From contig JALGQZ010000002.1 of NCBI GenBank assembly GCA_023105745.1, forward strand, positions 44,010,997-44,074,996: a stretch of 64,000 nt of DNA. Reading direction: 5' to 3'. The position numbers and the translations under genes were made by a program. Positions 24,038 to 36,103 of the stretch are shown here, in pieces. Every line of letters begins with the position of its first letter. Positions within the stretch are counted from its first letter, which is position 1. Source of the stretch: Austropuccinia psidii (Eukaryota > Basidiomycota > Pucciniomycetes > Pucciniales > Sphaerophragmiaceae). The notes beneath the pieces were generated by a model. That model worked only from the letters and a program-made list of their open reading frames with translations. It did not search any database and was not told the origin of the DNA.

Positions 24038-24800
24038 TATGATTTCGAATTTGAAGATTAAGATGGCTTTATTAATAACTGGTGCACTTAAATACCTGTA
24101 TTAGAGCTGAAATATAAGACATCTTCACATTCTCAAACAGATCATACTCCTGATATGTTAGAAAAAGCATGGAATCAAACACCCCCTTCAGATACACTGA
24201 GGAAAGAATTGTTTGATATTCATCCTAAGGCTTCCAGTTTCAAGTTTATTTTTTCCAAAGTGAGACTTAATGCAAGAGAATAATTATGGATTATTCTTTT
24301 TAATATGCTGAAGAGATATCTAAAAAGCATCATGAAGTATCAGAATTCAAAGTAGGGGATTCATTTCTAGTTTCAACCTTAAATTTCAATAATATTAAAG
24401 GCCCAAAGAAACTTGAATATTATTATGTAGGAACTTTTTTCCTTTTTACCTTACATGTAACAAATGCAATTCAAGTGGGATTGAGTGGTGAATTGGAAAC
24501 CAAAAACCCCACCTTTCCAGTCAGCTTTATTAAAACTTATCAAACAGCTGATAAATAATTTTTTCCTTTGAGGAAGCCCACTCCTTTAATATACAACCAG
24601 TAGAACAGAATGAAGACAAAAATATAAGTAAATTGGTTAAAGAAAGGAGATTTAGGGATAAAAATCAAATAGAATAGCTTGTCAAATATAGAAACCCAGT
24701 ACATAAAGATGAATGGGTGGCCAAATCAAACATACCTAACTCAGATAAGATTTTGAGAGGTTTAGGCATTAAAGAAGGATACAAGCCTGAATATTCCTAG
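24038..24800 (+). pseudogene. Integrase C-terminus and chromodomain of a family-3 chromovirus
   Basis: Reading the frame that starts at the TAT at 24038 gives the end of a Ty3/gypsy integrase: FEFED, LEKAWNQTPPSDTL, DIHPKASSFK, then FKVGDSFLVSTLNFNNIKGP and FPVSFIKTYQ. A chromodomain-like end follows from about 24636 (LVKERRFRDKNQIE, then LVKYRNPVHKDEWV). Chromodomains of this class usually guide integration to marked chromatin. Several in-frame stops are present (for example near 24062 and 24280). Everything upstream of the integrase end is missing, the break being at or just right of the family-2 LTR end at 23972. The order IN, chromodomain, polypurine tract, LTR is that of a chromovirus. 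Confidence 0.85.
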
Positions 24801-24921
24801 AAATGTGCTTTAATTACTTAATATAGGTAGTATAAAGACGTTGGAAGGTGAAAATCAACCCCCTTTTGAGGATTTTACATTTTTGAGCTTAGTGATAACA
24901 TTGTACTACAATTTTATGTTT

Positions 24922-24933
24922 GGTCGGAGGGAA
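24922..24933 (+). other. Polypurine tract of the family-3 element
   Basis: GGTCGGAGGGAA lies directly before TGTGACCCTTTGGGTATATC, the start of a family-3 LTR. It links the chromodomain integrase at 24038 to the family-3 LTRs scattered through the window. Confidence 0.7.
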
Positions 24934-25755
24934 TGTGACCCTTTGGGTATATCTTAAATACGCAAATAGGCCACAATCAATAAAAATTTTCTTTGAACTT
25001 TGAATAACCCATAGGTCATGCATATATCCAAAAGCAATCATTTTTCATCTTATAGAAGATGAATAACCTTTTTGTTTGCAAGTACTTCCATGGATTTAAG
25101 CCCAGAGATTGACTCTACATAAAAATTCACTTAGGTAAATTTCATAGAGTGAATAAGCTTAAATTAACTCTATGAGGTGGGAATATGGAAAACACTTCAA
25201 CACCTCATTGGCAATACCACATAAAAGCATTGTGAAATATTCTTTTTTTCTCAATTTCACACCAAAATAATGGGAATGTGAGGAATCCCATGTTGCATAC
25301 ACACTAAGAATATGGCTATTCATATTTTGGAACTTGGAATTACTGTCTTCTTACATGAAATTGAGATAAATCCATAGTGGATATAAGTCTTTGGGCCTGA
25401 CTTACTATTTTTGAAGCAAAAATAGCCAAGGGGTACAAAAGACATCAAAGAGAGCCAGGTTACCCAGCTTCTGCAGCCTCTGAGGCCTGGCCAGCTCCAA
25501 ATCTTGGATACATAGCTGATCATGGCACAATTAGTCTATCAAAGCCTTTTGGGAACCTGGTTACCAAATTAAAATCTAATTGAATCATGAGAAAATGAAA
25601 AATAAGCTGCTATTTTGACATTGAAATGAGGTAATGAGAAACTCTGACTCCTTTAGCCATGTGAATTATTAATTATTTCACATGGATAAAACAAAAAAGA
25701 CCAAACAAAACCCTTTTTGGACTATTATTCACGAATTTACCTCATGGCAACTAGC
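24934..25755 (+). mobile_element. 3' LTR of the family-3 element, 5' portion
   Basis: It starts TGTGACCCTTTGGGTATATC. The segment at 25440-25520 (GAGAGCCAGGTTACCCAG, GAGGCCTGG) matches, inverted, 29500-29580 of the opposite-strand copy at the same distance (about 510 bp) from the LTR start. Similarity is lost after about 25755. The rest of the LTR is found again from about 31440 to 32300, so a block of roughly 5.7 kb interrupts it. Confidence 0.7.
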
Positions 25756-28179
25756 TGTAACTATCCTCACCATGAGCAAATTGGCTAGACCTGACAGCAA
25801 GTGTTTCATTTGGAATTTGACATGGGAGATATATTGGATTGAGGTTGGAGATAGGAAAGAAATGAAATTTAGAAATAGAAGTTTTGGAAGAAATTAAAGC
25901 CACAAATTACCAACTTGGTTGAATCAATACCAGTGCTTGGTAGGGATTTTCAGAGCTCAGTAATTCAAAAATACACAATTCACAAACTTATTTCAATTAC
26001 CCCTTTGTTTGAATATCATTTATTAATTTGTATTATTAAATTTACAAAGGATTAAACCTTTGGTGTCCTTTTTATAGATTTTTACATGTATATTTCAGTC
26101 TCAACAACAATTCTCTTTCAAGACCACTTATAGGGGCCCATAGATGAATAATATTTCAATTTAAACCCTTAAAGCTTCAAAGGAATCTTGCATAAGTGAT
26201 AAAATTTCTTTCGGATTGTGGGACTTCCTTCACATATAGAGATTATAGAAATATACCCTACCATTGAGCTGTTTATTGTGAATTGAAAGATTTATTTTTT
26301 GAGACATTAAATCTCTTTTTTTCCCTTTGTTTGTAGTGAGATTTTAGCCAAAATTGAATCAATCTGTAAAGATTCATGGTACAAAGTCATTTTAAGTAGG
26401 CAACCACAAAAATGTAATATATCTTGAGAGAACATAACCCCTATTCAATCCCATCAACTTCTTTGGAGGAAGGTTTTACAATTATAGATATATAATATAA
26501 AGATTTAAATAGGAATATTTGGCTTTAGTCCAAAATTGGCTACCTTTTTATTATCAAATCTCATGGTTTATTTAAAAAACATTCTAATCTTCATATAAAA
26601 AACATTGTTCATGAAAGAACTTTCAATCTTGATAAAAATCAAAAATATGCACTTCTTCAATTTTTTGGTGGTTTGAATGTTTATTCATTGATACCAACTG
26701 AGCCTCACTTTTTATATTCTTCTTGAGGACTGCCCAATTTTTCTTCAACCATATTTATCCAGTCAATAAATTTGATATGTGCAAATTCAAGATCATTTGT
26801 GTGTTGTTCTTTGAAGGAAATCAAGGTAGTGTTTGTATAAAGAAATGAAACAGAGCTTATATAATGCAATTATTTGTGTGAAATTTGAGTAAATTAAATT
26901 TTAATGTATCAATCTGACTAAAAATTATTTTTATAAATCATTTTATAATTTCAAACTTATTTATTAACATAAGGTTTTGTGTAATGTATTTTTTGATGAT
27001 TTTGGCTATATTTCATATTTTATTCACATTTATAATTCAATTTCCTTTATGTTGAGCCCAATTTTCAGTTCTTAAGATGTATGGAGAGCTCTTAATGCAC
27101 TGCAACACTCAAAGCTATATATGAGCTTGGTGGGCTGATGGCTTTGAGTATCTAAATATGGATTTTTGATTTTCTAAATACTACACAATGTAAAATAGCA
27201 TTATCAAAACCAATTTTTTCAATTTCTCTATGAGAATTTTACTCAAATTTATGGGGAAACCCTTATAGAATAATGTTCATAATTTAATTTAACCTAATAA
27301 AAAGCTCCAGAATCCAATTAAAGTAATTAAAAGCTTCAGAACATTGATGCAATAAAATAATACAATTGCTGATTTTGACTTTATGGGAATGCTATATCAT
27401 ATGAAGTTAATACAACTGTAAGAAACTGGCTCTTTTAGGAAATTTATTTCTCAAAGCGTATCTATGAAGATTCAGGTAGGTTTTTGAATTCGAGGATAAT
27501 TTGATATATTTAGAAAGCATAAAATAAGGATAAATTGAGAATAACCAGATGTTTGTAAGATTAATTTAAGAAAAGAATATATAGAGTTCTGTCAAGTGTT
27601 TTTAAAAGATGATGCAGGAATATTTCTTGTTTTTATTGGTTCTTTACTCTCAATGAAAGGCTTAAAGCATTACTCAAACTTGAATTCAATAAAGAGGGGC
27701 CACATAAGTAAGCTATACACTTTTGGGAAGTAATATTTGAGTGAAACAGATATCACTTCAGAGAAACGTCTACTCTTAATAAAAACATGGTCTGAATAAT
27801 GTTTCAATTATTCAATTGTCATTACAATGAGTTTACCAAGTAATTTACACTGTTAATCTTATCTGTTGATTTAAATAAGTGAAGACTTTATATTTGGAAA
27901 TTGTTGAATCCATTAGAAAATGTTCCTTACAAAAAATGGATTTATTATTTATATTAATCATTGATTATATTCTTTTATCAATGGGACTGTGATACAAAGC
28001 TGTAAATATATATATGTGAAGATTAAATGCAATTCTGTTGAACCTTTCAAAATGAAAACAATATAATCAATCTGAATCTTAAGAATATTTGAACAAGATT
28101 GAAGGAAAATTAATTTTTTTTATATTTCTTTGAAATAATACTATTCTTTATGGGAAGAGAGCTCTCAGGGAATAATTTA
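25756..28179. other. AT-rich unassigned block inside an interrupted LTR
   Basis: No coding frame is convincing. The segment 25771-25815 (ATGAGCAAATTGGCTAGACC, GACAGCAAGTG, TTCATTTGGAA) resembles 40780-40825 in the same orientation, so both may descend from one unidentified repeat. The open frame 25682-25897 crosses the junction and is probably meaningless. Confidence 0.35.
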
Positions 28180-30091
28180 TGTAAGATGTGTCTATGAAAC
28201 TGATGATAATATTACTATTAATCAATAGTAATATGACTGTTCTTACAAAATATAATAACAAAGTGTTATTATAACAACAACTAAATAATTAAAGAATTAT
28301 TTCTTTCACGTTTTAAACACTACTAGTGATTTTAACATTGAGCAAGTAATTGTCTACAAGAATCAATTACAAGAGGATTTTAATAATAATACTTCTTTTT
28401 ATTAAAATAATAAAATTATTTTAATATATAATTATCTTTTGAAATAATAATTATAATGATAATTCTTGAATAAAACTAATTTGAGAGAAAAACTCTAAGA
28501 ATTATAGATAAATCACTCACTAATATTCCAAAGAACTCATTGAAAGATAAGATAGAGAGATTTGACATAGATTTGTGGATTCAAAGGATCAAAATGAATT
28601 TATAAGAGTATTACAACAATTTGTAGTTGGATTCTATGATTTCACGTCTTTCTTATTGATTCTGAAAGAATTGAAACACTTAAGAATAGCTTGAACTAAT
28701 ACTTGCTTGTTGGTAATAATGTTATAAATGATAATAAGATGATGATGATGTGGAAAAAACAGCAAGAGGAGGCCTCTTTTAAGTCAACAACAGCTCACAG
28801 AAGCGTTCCATGAATCAAACTGAAAAACCAGTGAGTGAGAAAACAATAAATCCTTTTGGATTTATTGATTTCATCATCTGTTGTCACATAAGATTATCAT
28901 AATTACTTAATTGATGCTTTTACGTGACTACCAACCCCAATATGGTTAAGAATAAAAGGAGTAACATCTGTAAATCTTCTTTTATTCCACAATAATCATT
29001 GATTTCTCAAATTTACCAATTTTGTTGGAAGTTTCATCACAGGTTGTAATTACTGTGAATTTTTGAAGATTCAGTGTTTCACATAGAATAATCAAAAATG
29101 GACTGTAAGTAAAACTTTTAATTTTACTAGTAAGACCTTAATTTTTTTGGTTGTACCATAGATAATATAGTTCTCCATTGGCCCTGGAAGTTGCAGAGAG
29201 ATTAATGAAGAATTGTATTTTTAATGAATTCTTGAAGTTTTTACCTCATTTCTACGTAGAATTGCAAATATCAGTGTTTTACTGGTTGCTATGAGGTAAA
29301 TCAATGGATACAAGTCCAAGAAGGGCTTTGATTACTCTTTTGGGGCTTATTCATGGAAAGTCATTAAGAATTGACATGGTTACAGGAGTCTAAGTAGCTC
29401 TTTACCTCCTTGGCACCTCAAAATAGCAGGTTATTTGCGATTTTCTTAAGATTTAATGTAGTTGTAACATGGTAACCAAGTTCCCAAAGTGTTTTAGTTT
29501 ACTAATTGGGCCAAGATCAGCCATGTATCCAAGCTTTGGAGTTGGTCACGCCTCTGAGGCCTCAGAAGTTGGGTACCCTGGCTCTCTTTGATGTCTTTTG
29601 TCCCCCTTGCCTATTTTTCACGTCAAAATAGAAATTCAAGCTTCAAGTGAGATATCCACTATGGGTGTACCAAAAGTCCATGCAAGAATACCATGATATT
29701 AAGTGCTCAAAAAATGCATAACACTATTCTTAGTGTATATGTAACATGGGATTTCTCACATTCCCATTATTTTGGCGTGAAATGAAGAAAAACAAAACTT
29801 TTCACAGATCTTTTATGTGGTATTGAAGTATTTTCCATATTACCACCTCAAAGAGTTAATTTGAGTTTATTCACTCTATGGAGCTACCCTAGGTGAATTT
29901 TTGTGTATAATCCAAATCTGGCCTTATATCCATGGATTTACTTACTCAATAAAAATTTATTCATCTTTCCCAAAATCAAAACTGATTAATTTTGGATATA
30001 TGCATGACTTATGAGTTATGCATAATTCAAAATTTATTTTTAAGATAATTGTGGCCTATTTGGGTATGTAAAATATACCTCAAGGCTCACA
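28180..30091 (-). mobile_element. Family-3 LTR, minus strand, probably solo
   Basis: On the minus strand it reads from TGTGAGCCTTGAGGTATATT (ending at 30091) to CACATCTTACA (28180), 1912 bp. Flanks are ATTTA (28175-28179) and ATATA (30092-30096), a 5-bp target duplication with one mismatch. Its mirrored segments match 24934-25755 and 31440-32300, so the locus contains the same LTR in both orientations. Confidence 0.78.
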
Positions 30092-31439
30092 ATATAAATG
30101 GTCCTAATTTTTTCAAATAAAATAAGATAAATTTCTGATTAATATTATTCAAATAATTTTGAATTCAATATATACTCCTATATTTATTTTTGAAATTTTT
30201 GAAACATAAATATTATTTAATTTTCTTTTTGAGAAAGAAAAGAGTCACAAAAAATTACCAAAAATGTCTTTAAAATTGATATTTTTACAAATACTTCATG
30301 AAAAAGGGTAGAGATACCTAAAAAAAATGAATTATAAGCAAATGTATTACAGGTTCATTGAATTTACTATCATTATGCAAATTGAACCCCTTTTATAATT
30401 TTTGGAGAAACTAATTACCAAAATCTGCCTTTCTGATACTTTAAAACAGTTTTTTTATGCTTCAATTTCATTCTTTTGAGTTTTGTTATCCATATTATAT
30501 GCTGATTTTTTATTTTTAGTTTTTGATGAACTTTAGATTTTTTATGTCCCCCTTGAGTTTTCATGAATTTCTCTTGAATATTTTCAAATATTTTTTGGTT
30601 CTCTTTTTATTTTTTTCAACTGAAATTAAAGTAGCAGGCCTTGTAAAGGCCTGCTACTGTAATTTTTTCACTTGTGTCTAGTTTCTTACAGCACACTAAC
30701 AGTAAATAATGCTTATGTAATATTGTTGACAATAATTCACAAATCTACAGTAGCTTCAATTTTGAGCCTTTTACTGTAATTTTTGTGGAAAATTACTGAT
30801 TCCATCTACTTTCAGGGGCTTTATTGCATAGATCCCACTACTTCTATTTTCAGCTGATAAATAAAACCTCCAAACAAGCCAAAGTGAAGGACTACCTCTC
30901 TCAAAAAGATTGATTTTGGTAATTACAGTAAAAATTTATGAAACTCATTAATGATAAACAGGGATCTGAAAATGAAAAAAATAAAGAAATACTTAATTTA
31001 TAGGAATTTTAATAAATTAACAAAGCAATATACAAAGGTTTTTTGTATATTTGGGGAAATAATTGTATTCAAAAAAATTGTAAAAGCCTTTGTATTTTCT
31101 TTCTAAGTTTTGAGAAATTTGAAAATATAAGAAATAAAAATTCTCATCAACCCAGTTACTTCAGAAGAGACTTGGGTTTGAAAGAGCTAATTTTGACGTT
31201 TCTGAGCCAGTTTTTGAAGAAGAAATAAGAATTAATATTGCTTAAAAGTAATCATAAGTTATAAAAAAGACAGAAGAAGGCTTCTCTCATATGTAATAGT
31301 ATTGAGATTGGAATTTTATCTTGAAAGATACTGATTTGATAATTGAAATATAAATTGAAATGATTTTCATATAATATAATATCTAATCACTCCAAGAAGC
31401 TAAAAAACAGAAGAAAATCTTAGAAATTCTGTAATATTC
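30092..31439. other. AT-rich unassigned block with a hairpin
   Basis: No gene is recognised. It contains the 13-bp-arm hairpin at 30630-30658 and a small open frame (31043-31228) without features. Sequence before and after the hairpin (ACTTTAGATTTTTTAT..., then ACTGTAATTTT) resembles 41540-41745, suggesting a second copy of an unidentified repeat. Confidence 0.35.
30630..30658. repeat. Perfect 13-bp-arm inverted repeat
   Basis: AGTAGCAGGCCTT and AAGGCCTGCTACT are exact reverse complements separated by GTA. The related position at 41710-41736 has TTAGCAGGATCTACATAGG and TCCTTCTACTGTAATTTT, a decayed version of the same hairpin, so the structure belongs to a repeat family. Confidence 0.85.
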
Positions 31440-32300
31440 CAAGAAGAGAAAACGTGTGATGAAATTTCCAATAAAATTTATAACTTTGAGAAATTAATTT
31501 TTATATTAAAATGAATTTACTCCTTTATTTCTTAACCATAAATATGTTGGTAGTCATGTAAATTGACTGAATTAACTAATTATGATAATTATACATTACT
31601 GAGAATAATTCAATTGTTAAACCAATTAAGGTGTCAGGTTTCTCACTCACTGTTTTTCAGTTTGTTCCATGGAATGCCTCTGTGAGCTTCTGTAGACTTA
31701 AAATAGGCCTAATCTGGCTGTTTTTTCCAATAATAATGTTATCATTAATACCAAAAAGTATTAGTTAGAATCTTTTCTTATTTGCTGTAATATTTCCATA
31801 TAAATGAGAAAGACTTGAAATAAAATAAATAAACTATTTCTGATATTTTTTACTGTTATATTGCTTTATTCCTGTTATAAATCAATTTTGACCTTTTAAA
31901 TCCACAAATAATCCATCAAATAACTCTGCCAATTCTTTTCAAGGTATTCTTGGAGTATTAGTGAGTTTTTGATTAATTCTTAAAGTTTTTTCTCCAAAGT
32001 TGTAGCTTTCTTCAATAATGAAAAATAATTATTGCTGTTAAAGATAAACATTAATTACAATTATTTTGTATTATTTCAATAAGAAGTTTAATTAATAATA
32101 CTTCTTGTAATTTATTCTAGTAGACAATTAATTCTTACTGTGAGAATCACCGCTAGTGTATAAGAAGTATAATCAATAATCAAAAAAATTGATTAATTAT
32201 TTGTTTCTATAATGAATTTATGTATTATATCTTATAAGATCAGTCATAGTACTCTTGATTAATAGTAATATTGTCAATAGTTTCATAGACAAATCTTACA
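31440..32300 (+). mobile_element. Family-3 LTR, 3' portion
   Basis: From GTGATGAAATTTCCAATAAA to AAATCTTACA (32300), this matches the inverted copy at 28180-29045 (for example CTCACTCACTGTTTTTCAG near 31645 against the mirror near 28835). It probably completes the LTR begun at 24934. The end signature CAGTCATAGTACTCTTGAT is intact. Confidence 0.7.
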
Positions 32301-33809
32301 TAAATATTACCAATATTAAATTTATAATTCAATGTAAATACTATTCATATTGATAAGAGATCATTTTAGAGATAAATATTATAATAAGATAGATATAGCT
32401 TAAGTTAAATACTTAATATAATGATTTTGAGCTACTTTACACCTAAATAAGCAATGAAGACTTAATTATAATGCAGTTACAATAAAAAATAGAGAGAAAT
32501 ACAATTTTTACTATTTCTACATGGATTGAGATATTTTCAGAAAAGTTAAAAAATAATACTAAAGTCTTTATAGAGTCAAAAAATGTCAAGTTATTATTGA
32601 AAGCTGAAAAATTCTCCTTTTAAAATATGTGTGTTTTATTAAAAATAATAAAGTGGATTACCTGTTTATATAATATTTTATTGAATTTGATGGGACTGAG
32701 GGAGAAACAGAGGAAGAAGGGGTCTTTATATACAAAAAAATCCTTCCTCCTGGTGACCATATACATCATAACAGAGGCTTACTGATTCTATCCACTGGAA
32801 TAAATAAATATTACAAGGTTTAGTTATGATTACATCATTATTATGCCATATTTTGAATTTATCACTATAACTTTAATTTTATGAAATCATAAGCTTGAAA
32901 AATGATTTAATTTAGTGGATCAAGGTATTTTTAATCATAAAATATCAATATAAACCAGTCCTTTCTTTTATTTAAGTGTTGAACTTTAATTAAGATTACA
33001 GTGAAGATCAAAAAAAGATCATTTTTTAAGCTTTAAGTTTAAACATCAATAACTTGTGGGTTCTTCATGTAACTTAAACCCAGATAGTGAACTATAATAG
33101 CTCTAAATCTATTCACTAATTTCTCAAGATGATTTCATTACATCATCAAAACTCTATTTTTGATGTTTTTCCTGTGATCCATCTTTTTTATCAAAATTTT
33201 CAATTTTAGACTTTGCGCCATATTTTCATAGGGCTATACCTTGCATATAATTACATAAATTACATCATTGTTCACTTATGAACTAGTAGAATATAAATAT
33301 CTATTTTACTTTAAGCTTGGACCTCTTTTAGGCTTAAGTGGTCAACTGGTATTTCTACTTTTGGTCAATTTCTCTTTATTATTCATAACCTTCTTTATAT
33401 ACTTTCAAATAAGGTTTATAGCTGTATTTCTACAGCTATTCTGTGGTAACTTCGATTTTTGATAATGTCTTTATCATTAGTACTTCAAAATATATGAGCT
33501 AAAAGCCATCAATATATGCACTGATCATAAAAGTGCATATATCCAGGTATCTCAGTAAGTATTGAGTTTACAGACATGAAAGTGAGGAGTCATTTGTGTA
33601 ATTTTGGATGGGGAATCACTCGGCTTAGCATATTCAACATCTTTATACATTAGTCTCCAAGATAATCAAGCATTTATGCCTTTTGATGGCACTTCTACTT
33701 ATTTCAATGGGATTTTAAGGATTGAGCTTTAATAACTATTATTAAAATAAGTTTTAAGATTTTTTTTGTGTCCTTTTTGGATATGTGAACATATCTCAAA
33801 AGGTTCACA
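32301..33809 (-). mobile_element. Family-3-type LTR fragment, minus strand
   Basis: The right edge inverted reads TGTGAACCTTTTGAGATATG. Mirrored segments at 33500-33640 and 32950-33180 match the plus-strand copy at 59290-60261 in order: a pair of ATATATGCAC repeats, CAAAAATAGAGTTTTGATG, then CACTGTAA-CTTAA. The left edge of this copy (CTTACA inverted) was not found, so only about 32950-33809 is firmly assigned. The rest of the interval is AT-rich and unassigned. Confidence 0.6.
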
Positions 33810-34024
33810 ATTTTGAAATACAATTATTATCAGTTTGATTATTAAAAGCTTTGATAATCTCAGTTTTTTTTATTTTTATTAATATTAAAGCTATTAGCTT
33901 TCATGATAACTATATTTCAATTTGTGGCTATGATATCTGATTATATTATATTCTTAATTGAGGACAGTCATAGCATTCTTGATATGAGGTATTATTATTA
34001 AGTGCTTCATAGAAAAATTTTACA
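33810..34024 (+). mobile_element. Terminal fragment of a family-3 LTR
   Basis: The segment from AATTTGTGGCTATGATATC through GAGGACAGTCATAGCATTC to AATTTTACA (34024) matches the last 200 bp or so of the solo LTR ending at 22614. The start of this copy is not visible. It is probably cut by the minus-strand fragment to its left. Confidence 0.6.
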
Positions 34025-34690
34025 TATCTAATTGATCAACAAAAAAAGCTAAAATTTTGAAGTTTTATATTGAGATAAATTTAACTCAGAAGAGCTTAGA
34101 TAATCTATCAATTATTATAGCTTTCGAATTATCTTCAGACACAGGTATTTCATTTTTCCCCCAGTTTTAATTATGACTTTTATTCTGAAATTCTTTAGAT
34201 CTCGATGAGTTAATTTTATAAACTATTCAGTTCAATTATCACTCCCATCAAGTGAGCAATAACAATTTTCTACTTCAATCAGAGCAGTGTAAGATAAACC
34301 TTATCACTATTTGCATTTGTTTTTCCAAAAACAGAAAATGCATCCATAGAACCTTGTCTTTTTACCAAGATCTTATATTTTTCAAAACAAATACTCAGTT
34401 TAGTTCATGAATATAAGCAATTTTAAAATTAGCAATTCAAGAAAAGTAAAGAATTTTTCCACTATTCTTTCTTTTAAAAGCAATTTTTATAATTTGTTGG
34501 AATGGAGATGAACGTGGCGAAAAATTTACTCAAGTTTTGTTGTTATTTCATAGGATTGTCCCATTATTATTTTTATAAAACAAGTTGTAAAGTCCCAAAG
34601 GGAATTATTTTCCTAAGACTTGAGTGTTGTTTTCAGTCAATTTCCCTTAAATTAGCATCAGTCTGAAATTATCTGCTGAATGAGAAACAC
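34025..34690. other. AT-rich intergenic DNA
   Basis: I see no gene, tRNA or clear repeat. Composition changes to GC-richer sequence near 34690, at the start of the HAP2 promoter region. Confidence 0.5.
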
Positions 34691-35004
34691 ACAAAGCAGC
34701 GAGCAAGGTCAAATCTGTCCTATTTCTGACGTTGGTGTTCTCCGCTCTCTTAATTGGAATACGTAACTCAGTTTTGCGCTAGTCTGGGCCGCCATTGCTA
34801 ATTAGGTTTGAGGGCGCCGAGCAAGGAGCCAGAAATAAAAACTTAAGTAGCAGCTTTCTGGCCGAATACTACCCAACAGCCATCGATTTCAAGTCGGCAA
34901 CCACGCCAAGTTTGGATGGGGCATCGTCCTCTTGGCTCCGACCCCACCTGTGGCTTCTTTCTACTCCCTGATCCAAGGCGGTCCTTGAGTCGATTGCAAT
35001 CAGC
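34691..35004 (+). promoter_or_regulatory. Upstream region of the HAP2 gene with an inverted CCAAT box
   Basis: The 300 bp before the ATG are clearly richer in GC and CpG than the surrounding DNA. An ATTGG (CCAAT on the minus strand) lies at 34753-34757, about 250 bp before the start codon. The gene product is itself the CCAAT-reading subunit, so feedback control is possible, but a 5-bp match is weak. No canonical TATA box is evident next to the start. The true transcription start is unknown. Confidence 0.35.
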
Positions 35005-36103
35005 ATGAGCGGAGAACATTCGTCGTGGGCCGAAGGCGATCCTCGTTCCGCAGCCTTTTTGACAGAAATCGCCACCAGGTTCGAAAAAGGTCAAGGTGGG
35101 ACTCGAAACGGATATGAAGAGGACCCACATTATCTGTCTGATGAGGTAGTAAATGATATCCTTGCTATCGACGATGCCTCCCCCTCCGCCGACCAGCTAT
35201 TCAATTTGGACCCCCAACTCCACTTTGACTTTGATAACCACGATAATGACGAGGACGAGGACGATGATAATGACGATGACGATCGCAAAGCTGCTGTACG
35301 TGCTGCTATGATGGCGGTTCCTGGACAGCACAGTCCACGGGATGGCGAGGAGAATAGTCTGTCAGTGAAGGAGGAAGATACCGATCAAGACGAGGAACAT
35401 GATGACGAAGATGCCGAAGAGGAACACGAAGAGCAAGAGGAAGCCCATCGCGATAGCTCATTGGATTCCTCCTGTTCACCATCTGAGTCATTGGAGTTGA
35501 TGCGCGACAAGCCTGGCGTTGCCGGCCTCGCCATCCAGGGACAGAACAGCATAGAGAGCCCTGTATTTGTGAACCCAAAGCAATACGAGCGAATCATGAA
35601 GCGCCGGCTAGCCAGAGCCCGACTTGAGGAGATGGGGCGTTTGTCACGGGAGCGGAAAGTTGCGCCAACTCTTTTCTAACTATTCATGCCATCTTACTGG
35701 ACTAGTACCCTCTTGTGCTTCTGCTAATGGAATTGTTTGCTTCCTTTCATCTAATAATAGCCTTACCTACATGAATCGCGGCACAAACATGCCGTCCGAA
35801 GACCCCGAGGTCCACGTGGTAGATTTTTAACCAAGGTCATTATATTCAATATGCTATTTGCCATTTTTATTCATGCAGTTTAATCTCTGTAGTACATTCT
35901 TGACGGATCATTCACTCTAAATTCAAGATATTGTTGGATATAAACTAGACCCTATTGTCATGACTATTGGTGCAGCTAACTGTGGTTATCACTTTTTACC
36001 TTGTTCACAGGAAGAACTCGCTGAACGAACAGTAAAATTGGAAGATGCCGACGGGGGAGATGAAGAAGAAGGTTTGGATGATTCTTCAATACCGGTCGAC
36101 TGA
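35005..36103 (+). CDS. HAP2/NF-YA-type CCAAT-binding transcription factor subunit
   Basis: This nuclear protein joins the HAP3/HAP5 histone-fold pair and contacts CCAAT boxes. The model has three exons: 35005-35658, 35761-35835 and 36011-36103, giving 273 residues. Introns of 102 bp (GTTGCG...AATAG) and 175 bp (GTCATT...CACAG, with GCTAAC as branch point) keep the frame. Residues about 72-95 and 121-150 are strongly acidic. The HAP2 domain covers about 186-243. Its subunit-binding helix contains [20 protein letters not shown]. The DNA-reading part begins [17 protein letters not shown] right after intron 1. The usual HAM is HAV here, and the usual GPGGRF is GPRGRF. The last exon encodes an acidic tail ending SSIPVD. 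The ATG at 35005 is the first in a long open frame, but a further 5' exon cannot be excluded. The first donor (GTTGCG) is unusual. Confidence 0.93.

Noticed and set aside
35306..35597. Minus-strand frames of 70-90 codons
   Set aside because: They are shadows of the acidic, GAT/GAA-rich HAP2 exon on the opposite strand.
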